Of a stretch of 5,482 nt of DNA, positions 1 through 5,482 are shown in pieces. Source of the stretch: Bacteroidales bacterium (GTDB taxonomy: Bacteria > Bacteroidota > Bacteroidia > Bacteroidales > UBA932); assembly GCA_017554135.1 (NCBI GenBank), contig JAFZIX010000140.1:1-5482 (forward strand). Reading direction: 5' to 3'. Positions within the stretch are counted from its first letter, which is position 1; each line of letters opens with the position of its first letter. A program made the position numbers and the translations under genes. The notes beneath the pieces are model-generated. The model had not been told where the DNA came from, searched no databases, and saw nothing but the letters and a program-made list of their open reading frames with translations.

Positions 1-1
1 C

Positions 2-565
2 CCGCTGAACCCGGCAGAACCTGAGGGAGCCACCCGCAAGGTTCCCTTCACCAAGGAACTCTACATCGAGCGCGCCGACTTCATGGAGGATGCTCCGAAC
101 AAGTTCTTCCGCCTCAAACCCGGCGGAGAAGTGCGCCTTAAATACACCTACATCATCAAGTGCGAAGAGGTCGTGAAGGATGCCAAAGGCAACATTATCG
201 AGTTGAAGTGCACCTACGATCCTTCCACCCGCCCGGGCAACGGCGAATGGCGTTCCGTTAAGGGCACCATCCACTGGGTCAGCACAAAGTTCGCAAAGGA
301 GATTACCCTGCACAACTACGACCGCCTCTTCACTCTGGCGGATATGAGCCAGGTGCCGGAAGACAAGGACTATAAGGATTTCCTGAATCCGGAGTCACTG
401 GTAATAGCCAAGGCATATGCCGAGCCCGCCCTGCTGGAGGATGCTTCCGGCATCGCCGTGCAGTTCGAGCGTACGGGGTATTATGTGAAGGATTCCGACA
501 GCACGCCGGAGGCGCCGGTGTTCAATAAGACGACTTCGCTGAAGGACAGTTATAAGCCGGAATAA
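2..565 (+). CDS. glnS: Glutaminyl-tRNA synthetase, C-terminal part (5' end outside window)
   Basis: Cytoplasmic enzyme that charges tRNA-Gln with glutamine using ATP. The open frame runs from base 2 without a start, giving 187 residues and stop TAA at 563-565; the catalytic Rossmann domain lies upstream of the window. What is visible is the anticodon-binding beta-barrel region (tRNA-synt_1c_C type). Matches to known GlnRS include VPFTKELYIERADFMED near the start, FFRLKPGGEVRLKY, YIIKCEEVVKDAKGNI, VKGTIHWVS, YDRLF, NPESLVIAKAYAEP, then QFERTGYY and PVFNKT near the end. These align in order and spacing with the remembered E. coli protein (RLYDRLF, INPESLVI, FQFEREGYF, PVFNRTVGL). The first in-window ATG (83) is internal, not the start. 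Arginine codons here are nearly all CGC/CGT and isoleucine is mostly ATC/ATT, as in a highly expressed gene and unlike the next genes. The stop overlaps the flippase start by one base (TAATG). Identification is secure. Confidence 0.96.
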   Translation, partial: PLNPAEPEGATRKVPFTKELYIERADFMEDAPNKFFRLKPGGEVRLKYTYIIKCEEVVKDAKGNIIELKCTYDPSTRPGNGEWRSVKGTIHWVSTKFAKEITLHNYDRLFTLADMSQVPEDKDYKDFLNPESLVIAKAYAEPALLEDASGIAVQFERTGYYVKDSDSTPEAPVFNKTTSLKDSYKPE

Positions 566-2091
566 TGGCAGAACAGGGAATATCGGAGAATAGCAGAAGG
601 ATCGCAAGGAATACGGTCCTTCTGTATTTCCGGATGTTCCTTCTGATGCTGGTGGGGCTATTCACTTCGCGGGTAATCCTGCGAGTGCTGGGAGAAGGAG
701 AACTAGGCATATACAGCGCCGTAGCAGGCGTTGTGACGATGTTCAGCATACTCACCGGCAGCATGTCTGCCGCCATCAGCCGATTCATAACCTTTGAGTT
801 GGGCAGCAAGGAGTCCAATCTCGGAAAGGTCTTTTCAACGGCGGTATCCACGCAATTGCTTCTGGCGGCAATCGTCATTCTGCTGGCCGAGCCGGCAGGT
901 CTCTGGTATATCTCCAACAAGATGGTGCTGCCGCCGGACAGGATATTCGCGGCCAAATGGGTTCTTCAGTTTACAATACTGAGTTTTGTCATCCAACTGA
1001 TAAGCGTGCCTTACAACGCGGACATCATTGCACATGAGCGGATGGACGCCTTTGCGTGGATCAGCATATTCGAGGGGCTTGGCAAACTTGCCGTCGCCTT
1101 CGCGATTATGGTCTCCCCCATCGACCGGCTGGTTTTCTATGCAGCGATGCTGGCGCTGGTAAGTCTTCTCACGCGCTTTGCATACGGACTATTCTGCAGA
1201 CGGCATTTCGAAGAAACTCACGCCGGATGGCAATTCGACAAAGGGATTTTCGGCAGAATGTTCTCTTTTGCAGGATGGAACTTCATCGGAGCAGGCTCCG
1301 GGGTGCTGCGCGATCACGGCGGCAACCTCCTGCTGAATGCATTCTTCGGGCCGGTGGCCAATGCGGCGTGGTTCCTTACCAACCAGGTGAACGGCGCAGT
1401 GCAGAAATTCGTCACGAGTTTCACCACCGCCATCAATCCCCAGATAACCAAGTCCTACGCCGCCGGCGACAGGGAGTACATGCTCCGCCTGATTTTCCGC
1501 GGCTCACGCCTTTCCATCTGGCTTCTGCTGCTGGTGGCCTATCCCGTCATCTTCAATGCAGGATTCCTGACGGACCTGTGGCTGGGCGCAGGCAAGGTGC
1601 CGGAGAACACTGTACTGTTTATACGCCTGGTACTGGTCTATCTGATGATTGAAGCCATCTCCTACACCATGGTCACCGCCATGCTCTCCACTGGCGACAT
1701 CCGGGACTATCAGGTGCTTGTGGGAGGTCTGCAGCTTCTTAATCTGCCGATTGATTATATCCTGCTCAAGGCCGGAGCCCCGGCGGAAACGATTTACTAC
1801 GTTGCAGCGGGTGTAGCCATCCTTTGCCTGATTGCCCGCCTATACATGCTACGGAAGATGATTGACCTGCCAGTAGGGCGTTTCCTCAAGGAAGTCCTGG
1901 CCCGCGAACTGCTTGTTGCGGGGCTTGCATTGATTGTGCCCTGGTTCATAGCATGCAAACTGCAGGCAGGATGGGGCACGCTGCTTATATCCCTGATTGC
2001 CACCGAGATATCATCATGCATACTTATTTGGTACTTTGGGTTGGACCACGACGAACGCGATATCATCACGCATAAGATACTCAGTAAATGA
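565..2091 (+). CDS. Polysaccharide/lipid-linked oligosaccharide flippase, MOP superfamily (Wzx-like)
   Basis: Inner-membrane protein of 508 residues expected to flip undecaprenyl-linked glycan from the cytoplasmic to the periplasmic face. The start is typical of Bacteroidetes Wzx-like exporters: SRRIARNTVLLYFRMFLLM, then TSRVILRVLGEGELGIYSAV and SMSAAISRFITFELG (residues 66-80). About 12-14 hydrophobic segments can be seen, roughly at 17-38, 46-66, 93-115, 131-150, 171-210 (two), 232-275 (two), 316-336, 350-373, 385-401, 410-428, 446-464 and 470-491. Length fits the family. The ATG at 565 overlaps the glnS stop by one base and has no Shine-Dalgarno sequence, so translation probably depends on re-initiation or on SD-independent initiation, which is common in Bacteroidetes. 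The gene uses many ATA, AGG, AGA and CGG codons, unlike glnS. Transport class is confident; substrate is unknown. A MATE-type drug exporter is less likely given the glycan neighbours. Confidence 0.9.
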   Translation: MAEQGISENSRRIARNTVLLYFRMFLLMLVGLFTSRVILRVLGEGELGIYSAVAGVVTMFSILTGSMSAAISRFITFELGSKESNLGKVFSTAVSTQLLLAAIVILLAEPAGLWYISNKMVLPPDRIFAAKWVLQFTILSFVIQLISVPYNADIIAHERMDAFAWISIFEGLGKLAVAFAIMVSPIDRLVFYAAMLALVSLLTRFAYGLFCRRHFEETHAGWQFDKGIFGRMFSFAGWNFIGAGSGVLRDHGGNLLLNAFFGPVANAAWFLTNQVNGAVQKFVTSFTTAINPQITKSYAAGDREYMLRLIFRGSRLSIWLLLLVAYPVIFNAGFLTDLWLGAGKVPENTVLFIRLVLVYLMIEAISYTMVTAMLSTGDIRDYQVLVGGLQLLNLPIDYILLKAGAPAETIYYVAAGVAILCLIARLYMLRKMIDLPVGRFLKEVLARELLVAGLALIVPWFIACKLQAGWGTLLISLIATEISSCILIWYFGLDHDERDIITHKILSK

Positions 2092-2099
2092 TAAGTATC
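2076..2099 (+). repeat. Inverted repeat around the flippase/redox gene junction
   Basis: GATACT (2076-2081) and AGTATC (2094-2099) are perfect complements separated by 12 bases. The loop contains the ATGA where the flippase stops and the redox gene starts. In mRNA this could form a short AU-rich hairpin presenting the start codon in the loop. Six pairs are weak and may be chance. Confidence 0.2.
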
Positions 2100-3203
2100 A
2101 CCGACCGCCGCCAGTGCTGCGGGTGCAGCGCATGCGCCGATGCCTGTCCGCACCGGGCAATAACCATGGCGGAGGATGCGATGGGTTTTAAGTATCCATC
2201 AGTGGACGCGTCCCTATGCGTGGACTGTGGCATCTGCGAGGACGTGTGCATGTTCCACCCCCGCGAAAGCGTTCCCGAACCATCCTGCGAAGCGATACGT
2301 TTTCCTGAACTCATGGATCGCAGTCAGAGCGGAGGCCTGTCCTTCGCACTTATGCGCAAGGCCATACGAGGCGGATATGTGGTTTACGGTGCTGCGATGG
2401 ATGAAGATTTCACAGTACGCCACCGCAGGGTTGAAAGTGAGGATGGTCTGGACTCCCTGCGCCTCAGCAAGTATGTCCAGAGCGATATGAACGGCATTCC
2501 GGGAAAAGTCCTGGAAGATCTCGAATCCGGCCGGAAGGTACTATTCACCGGCACTCCCTGTCAGTGTGCAGGAGTTGCGAGCCTGGCATCCCGCCACCGT
2601 AATAATCTGCTCCTGGCCGACATAATCTGCCACGGAGTACCCTCTCCGGCAGTATGGAAGAGTTTTCTGAAATACCAGGAATCCAAGGCAGGCAAGAGGC
2701 TTACCGGAGCTCTGTTCCGGGACCCTTCCCTGGGATGGCACCAGCATAAGGAAACGCTCATCTTCGGGGACGTTAAACTGGTGGACAACGAATACACCGA
2801 TTTGTTTTACAGACATTTGATGCTCCGGCCATCCTGCACGGCATGTCCCTATGCATCTTTGAACCGCCCTTCAGACATCACAATGGCCGACTGCTGGGGT
2901 GTGGAACAGGCTCTTCCAGGCTTTGCGGACGATAACCTCGGCTGCTCAATGCTTATAACCCATACGGCATCCGGAAAAGAGTTCTGCCAGGAGTTCTCCG
3001 ACAAGTGCCAGCGCTCGCCCATAGAACTGCCGAAGGATAAACAACCCAATTTGTTTGCACCTTCCAAGCCTCATAAGAGTGCAAAATCGTTTGAAAATGT
3101 GTATATTCGCGAAGGATATGCCGCTGCAATCCGCCGTTTTGGCAAGGATTCGTACGGCTACCGCCTGAACCAATTCATAAAGAAAGTCAAGCGACACCTA
3201 TGA
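2088..3203 (+). CDS. 4Fe-4S ferredoxin domain fused to FrhB-type (F420 hydrogenase beta subunit) domain protein
   Basis: Cytoplasmic iron-sulfur protein of 371 residues, predicted redox enzyme of unknown reaction. Residues 10-21 carry CxxCxxCxxxCP (C10, C13, C16, C20) and residues 44-54 carry CxxCxxCxxxC (C44, C47, C50, C54), a two-cluster bacterial ferredoxin fold. The rest matches FrhB_FdhB N- and C-domains: SGGLSFALMRKAI (81-93), GGYVVYGAAMDEDF (95-108), LRLSKYVQSD (124-133), VLFTGTPCQCAG (151-162), DIICHGVPSP (178-187), SCTACPYA (249-256) and SDITMADCWGVE (262-273). Founding members pass electrons between F420, flavin and Fe-S clusters in methanogens, but relatives are frequent in bacterial polysaccharide loci beside pyruvyl transferases, where their role is unsettled. 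The start ATG overlaps the flippase stop (ATGA), and the stop overlaps the next start in the same way. F420 use is unlikely if the host is a Bacteroidete; a flavin with ferredoxin partner is the alternative. Family call firm, function open. Confidence 0.9.
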   Translation: MISITDRRQCCGCSACADACPHRAITMAEDAMGFKYPSVDASLCVDCGICEDVCMFHPRESVPEPSCEAIRFPELMDRSQSGGLSFALMRKAIRGGYVVYGAAMDEDFTVRHRRVESEDGLDSLRLSKYVQSDMNGIPGKVLEDLESGRKVLFTGTPCQCAGVASLASRHRNNLLLADIICHGVPSPAVWKSFLKYQESKAGKRLTGALFRDPSLGWHQHKETLIFGDVKLVDNEYTDLFYRHLMLRPSCTACPYASLNRPSDITMADCWGVEQALPGFADDNLGCSMLITHTASGKEFCQEFSDKCQRSPIELPKDKQPNLFAPSKPHKSAKSFENVYIREGYAAAIRRFGKDSYGYRLNQFIKKVKRHL

Positions 3204-4207
3204 GAATCGGGATACTGACCTTCCATGCCGCCAAGAATTATGGCGCAGTGCTGCAGTGCAGGTGCCTGTATGAGGTACTCAAGAGCCTCGGGCACGATGT
3301 GTCGGTGATCGACTACAGGCCAGATTATCTCATTGAGCCCTACAAAATCTGGAAGAACAAGTTCCTGAAGCATCCTATGACGATGCTCAAGGTGTCTTCA
3401 CGCCTTGCTGGTTCACTGCGAAGAAATGCGGCTTTCGATGAATTCGAAAAGGAATTCGACCTTGCCCAGCCGGGCACGACGGGTTTCGATGCCATATTAT
3501 ACGGAAGCGACCAGATTTGGAACAGCCGTATCTGCGGAGGTTTCGACCCGGTATTCTTCGCCGCCGCCCCGTATGCACAAGGCGTGCGCAACATTTCCTA
3601 TGCTGCCAGCGATGGAGGCATAGAACTTAGCGAAGACGAGAAGAAACAGTTCCGCCACTACCTGCATAATTTCTACCGTATCGGTGTTAGGGAGTATCCC
3701 ATGCAGGAGAGGATGGACGAGGCGGGCATTCCCGCATGCGTAAACATCGACCCTGTGCTGCTTGCCGGAAGGCCAATCGTGGACCTTCTTTGTTCCGCTC
3801 CGGCCTGTGAAAAAGGCTATATCCTCACTTACGAAGCCATAGATAATCCTGCCGTTCCCGCAACGGCACAACGCGCTGCCGCGGAAAAGGGCCTGCACGT
3901 TGTCAGCATCTCCCGCTCCCCTTATAGCGAAGGCATCAACAAATACGGCCCTAAGGAATTCGTGGCCTTGTTCCGCGATGCGGAAGAAGTAGTAACAACA
4001 TCTTTCCACGGTACCGTGCTTTCGCTGCTATATCACAAGCCTTTCCGTTTCATTCCCACAAAGACTCACGCCGATGAGAGAATACTTTCCCTGCTGAATG
4101 CTCTGGGAGTTAAGGATGGGAAGACGCCGGATTGGGATGCCGTAGATCGTAAGCTGGATGCTTTGAGGGAAGAATCCGTCAATTATATAAAGGAGGCCCT
4201 TCAATGA
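3200..4207 (+). CDS. Polysaccharide pyruvyl transferase family protein
   Basis: Cytoplasmic enzyme of 335 residues, family PS_pyruv_trans (CsaB/WcaK/AmsJ relatives). Characterised members transfer pyruvate from phosphoenolpyruvate to sugar hydroxyls, forming ketals that add negative charge to surface glycans. Visible landmarks: MRIGILTFHAAKNYGAVLQ at the N-terminus (nucleotide/phosphate loop of a GT-B-like fold), HDVSVIDYRPDY (32-43), DAILYGSDQIWN (97-108), ISYAAS (132-137), GVREYPM (162-168), NIDPVLL (182-188) and TTSFHGTVLSLLYHKPF (266-282). H270 in the SFHG motif is in the position where the family has a conserved, probably catalytic histidine. Length is usual. Start and stop both sit in 4-base ATGA overlaps with the redox gene and the glycosyltransferase, so synthesis of all three is probably coupled. 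The acceptor sugar cannot be read from sequence, and not all family members are proven pyruvyl transferases. Confidence 0.88.
   Translation: MRIGILTFHAAKNYGAVLQCRCLYEVLKSLGHDVSVIDYRPDYLIEPYKIWKNKFLKHPMTMLKVSSRLAGSLRRNAAFDEFEKEFDLAQPGTTGFDAILYGSDQIWNSRICGGFDPVFFAAAPYAQGVRNISYAASDGGIELSEDEKKQFRHYLHNFYRIGVREYPMQERMDEAGIPACVNIDPVLLAGRPIVDLLCSAPACEKGYILTYEAIDNPAVPATAQRAAAEKGLHVVSISRSPYSEGINKYGPKEFVALFRDAEEVVTTSFHGTVLSLLYHKPFRFIPTKTHADERILSLLNALGVKDGKTPDWDAVDRKLDALREESVNYIKEALQ
4191..4196 (+). promoter_or_regulatory. Shine-Dalgarno sequence of the GT4 gene
   Basis: AGGAGG lies seven bases before the ATG at 4204, inside the last codons of the pyruvyl transferase gene. It is a perfect anti-16S match with good spacing and supports the chosen start. 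It is the only strong Shine-Dalgarno sequence among the starts at 565, 2088, 3200, 4204 and 5312. The bases also encode Lys-Glu-Ala, so chance from codon choice cannot be excluded, and Bacteroidetes depend little on such sites. Confidence 0.5.
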
Positions 4208-5322
4208 GAATACTCTATATCTGCAACGAAGATTTTGCAATTGGCGGAGCCTCCCTTTCGCTACGGGCCATGCTCGATGCATTGAAGGGAAAGGTTGATC
4301 CAGTACTGCTCTTCAGAGAAGACGGCCCGGCACCGGAATATTTCCGCAATGCAGGCTACGAGTGCGAGATCATCCCCTTCAGGCGCGCCATCTTTCATGC
4401 GCAGGGCCTGATCCGCGTGCTGAGGTATCTGCCTCACGCCATTACTACTGCAATAATCCAGCGCCGTTGCGTAAAAGAATGCAAACAACGCTTTGCCGGC
4501 ATATCCGCAGTGCATTCGAATTCCGGTTCAGTAGATATTGGCATACGCATAGCCGCCGCCCTTGGAGTGCCTCATATCTGGCATATCCGAGAGTATCTCG
4601 ACCTGGGGCTTCATACCAACCCCTTCCCCAGTTGGAGGCACTGGCGTAAGGAACTCTTCGCCTCAGATGCAGTAATAGCCATTTCCCCCGGGCTCTACTC
4701 CCACCTGAAACTCGAAAAACATCCTCACGGAGTATGCCTTCCCGATGCAGTTTGCCCTGCAGCAGATGCAATTGACATTCCGGTAAAAGATAAGTTCATC
4801 GCGTTCATGGCAGGCACGATTTCGGAAATCAAGAGGCCGGACGAGGCCATCAAGATCTTCGCTGCTTCCGGAGCCAAAGGCTACGTGCTCAGATTGTTCG
4901 GAAGCATAGACCCGGAATACAAAGAAGAGTTAAAAGAACTGGCAGAAGAACTTGAAGTGGCTCCCAGAGTGAAATTCGCACCCTTTACTGAGGATGTCAA
5001 AAGCGTGCTGTCCAAGGCATCAGCAGTGCTGGTATGCACCGATTTCGAAGGAATGGGACGCGTGGGAGTGGAAGCCATGTTCTATGGTTGCCCCGTGATA
5101 GCAAGGAATTCCGGCGGTTCGGCAGACCTGTTCGCAGAAGGCCGCGGATATCTTTACACAAGTATTTTCAAAGCTGCGGAATATCTGCGCCTGGTGCTCG
5201 AAGAGTTTCCTGCGGAGATGGTTGAAAATGCCCGCAGCTATGCCATAAACACTTTTGCCACAGAAGATTACGCAAACAAGATACTTAAAGTATATACTGA
5301 CTGCCACATAGATGAAAACTAA
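4204..5322 (+). CDS. Glycosyltransferase family 4-type (GT-B fold)
   Basis: Cytoplasmic or membrane-associated retaining glycosyltransferase of 372 residues, expected to add one sugar from a nucleotide-sugar donor to a growing lipid-linked glycan. The N-terminal half has MRILYICNEDFAIGGASLSL, with the glycine-rich loop G14-G15 typical of GT4, then HSNSG (104-108), HIRE (127-130) and ASDAVIAISPGL (153-164). The C-terminal half has FMAGTISEIKRPDEAIKIF (201-219), the domain where GT4 enzymes bind donor phosphate, LRLFGS (229-234), VKFAPF (256-261), and the EX7E motif E282-GMGRVGV-E290 followed by GCPVIARNSGG (295-305). Length and domain order are normal. The start overlaps the previous stop by four bases (ATGA) and is preceded by AGGAGG. 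The end overlaps the lipoprotein gene by 11 bases. Sugar and linkage specificity cannot be told; it is the only glycosyltransferase in the window. Confidence 0.9.
   Translation: MRILYICNEDFAIGGASLSLRAMLDALKGKVDPVLLFREDGPAPEYFRNAGYECEIIPFRRAIFHAQGLIRVLRYLPHAITTAIIQRRCVKECKQRFAGISAVHSNSGSVDIGIRIAAALGVPHIWHIREYLDLGLHTNPFPSWRHWRKELFASDAVIAISPGLYSHLKLEKHPHGVCLPDAVCPAADAIDIPVKDKFIAFMAGTISEIKRPDEAIKIFAASGAKGYVLRLFGSIDPEYKEELKELAEELEVAPRVKFAPFTEDVKSVLSKASAVLVCTDFEGMGRVGVEAMFYGCPVIARNSGGSADLFAEGRGYLYTSIFKAAEYLRLVLEEFPAEMVENARSYAINTFATEDYANKILKVYTDCHIDEN
5281..5298. repeat. Overlapping AT-rich palindromes upstream of the lipoprotein gene
   Basis: ATACTT-A-AAGTAT (5281-5293) is a perfect 13-base palindrome with one central base. 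It overlaps the perfect 10-base palindrome AGTATATACT (5289-5298). Together they give three alternating half-sites ending 13 bases before the ATG at 5312, in an AT-rich patch at the end of the glycosyltransferase gene. It could be an operator or part of an internal promoter for the lipoprotein gene; no clear Bacteroidetes promoter boxes accompany it. Confidence 0.22.
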
Positions 5323-5482
5323 AACCATCCTCGCAGGACTGCTCGCTGCGCTCACAATGCTTTCGTGCACGTCCTCCGGAAAACCCGAATCTGTACGCAC
5401 CGCGGAAGCGCTTGCGAAACGACTCATCCCCGCCCAGGCGGGAAAGATAGTCTTCCGCGAAGTGCCTGTCGACAGTTGCGAC
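5312..5482 (+). CDS. Lipoprotein, N-terminal part (3' end outside window); possible alpha-N-acetylglucosaminidase
   Basis: The first 57 codons are open to the window edge. The start MKTKTILAGLLAALTMLSC is a lipoprotein signal peptide: two lysines, a hydrophobic stretch (residues 6-17) and a lipobox ending M-L-S-C with C19 as the lipidated residue. The next residues, TSSGKPE, lack the acidic run described for surface-export signals in some Bacteroidetes, so a periplasm-facing anchor is the simpler guess. Residues 29-50 (TAEALAKRLIPAQAGKIVF and REV) resemble the small N-terminal domain of bacterial NAGLU/GH89 proteins, which begins with a helix ending in R-[IL]-[IL]-P before a beta strand. That match is from memory and short, so the enzyme call is tentative; the lipoprotein call is firm. 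ATG 5312 is preferred over the internal ATG at 5357, which would destroy the signal. The start lies in another frame inside the end of the glycosyltransferase gene, an 11-base overlap. Confidence 0.75.
   Translation, partial: MKTKTILAGLLAALTMLSCTSSGKPESVRTAEALAKRLIPAQAGKIVFREVPVDSCD

Noticed and set aside
522..956. Minus-strand open frame (144 codons) spanning the glnS/flippase junction
   Set aside because: It overlaps two supported genes, has no family resemblance, and its composition is that of an antisense shadow.
1056..1652. Plus-strand open frame of 198 codons inside the flippase gene
   Set aside because: Its Arg/His/Gln-rich translation is typical of an out-of-frame reading, while the overlapping frame encodes a clear flippase.
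3090..3109. TTTG followed by TATATTCG, like Bacteroidetes promoter boxes
   Set aside because: The spacing is only 8 bases instead of about 19-21 and the -7 box has a mismatch; it lies inside the redox protein gene.
2088..3203. Reading the redox protein as a true F420-reducing hydrogenase subunit
   Set aside because: No hydrogenase large or small subunit lies nearby and the context is glycan synthesis; only the domain family is shared.
3440..3459. Direct repeat of GAATTCGA with a 4-base gap
   Set aside because: It encodes Glu-Phe-Glu-Lys-Glu-Phe-Asp in the pyruvyl transferase frame; repeated codons explain it.
3497..4009. Long open frame on the minus strand (170 codons) opposite the pyruvyl transferase gene
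   Set aside because: It lies wholly within a well-supported gene, its translation has no recognisable motif, and such antisense frames are common in GC-rich coding DNA.
5254..5290. TTTG at 5254 and TACTTAAAG at 5282 as a promoter for the lipoprotein gene
   Set aside because: The spacing is about 24 bases and the -7 box keeps little of TAnnTTTG, so it is too weak to call.

Overview
The window looks like a Bacteroidales-type chromosome, probably from a gut or other host-associated relative of Bacteroides or Alistipes with moderately high GC. This is inferred from the style of the flippase N-terminus, mostly SD-less starts, a lipoprotein with a short signal peptide, and the glutaminyl-tRNA synthetase sequence. 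No 16S or other taxonomic marker is present, so it remains an inference.

Layout: all recognisable genes are on the + strand and there is no intergenic DNA. Positions 2-565 are the 3' end of glnS (glutaminyl-tRNA synthetase, anticodon-binding region). It is followed by four complete genes: a MOP-superfamily polysaccharide flippase (Wzx-like, 565-2091); a protein with two 4Fe-4S ferredoxin motifs fused to an FrhB-type (coenzyme F420 hydrogenase beta subunit) domain (2088-3203); a polysaccharide pyruvyl transferase family protein (3200-4207); and a GT4-type GT-B glycosyltransferase (4204-5322). The window ends in the first 57 codons of a lipoprotein gene (5312 onward) whose start resembles the N-terminal domain of alpha-N-acetylglucosaminidases (tentative).

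Every junction overlaps: TAATG (1 base) between glnS and the flippase, ATGA (4 bases) at the next three, and 11 bases before the lipoprotein gene. This predicts one transcript with translational coupling. The four middle genes form a small cell-surface glycan module: a glycosyltransferase extends a lipid-linked glycan, a pyruvyl transferase-like enzyme decorates it, an Fe-S/flavin-type redox protein of unknown role acts alongside, and the flippase moves the product across the inner membrane. No polymerase, priming transferase or nucleotide-sugar synthesis gene is visible, so the module must rely on genes elsewhere or modify a glycan started elsewhere.

The main item of interest is the redox protein: an F420-hydrogenase-like protein coupled to a pyruvyl transferase in a lineage not expected to make F420, with a conserved-looking cysteine set that could hold a third cluster. 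No RNA gene, CRISPR array, insertion sequence or clear terminator was seen.
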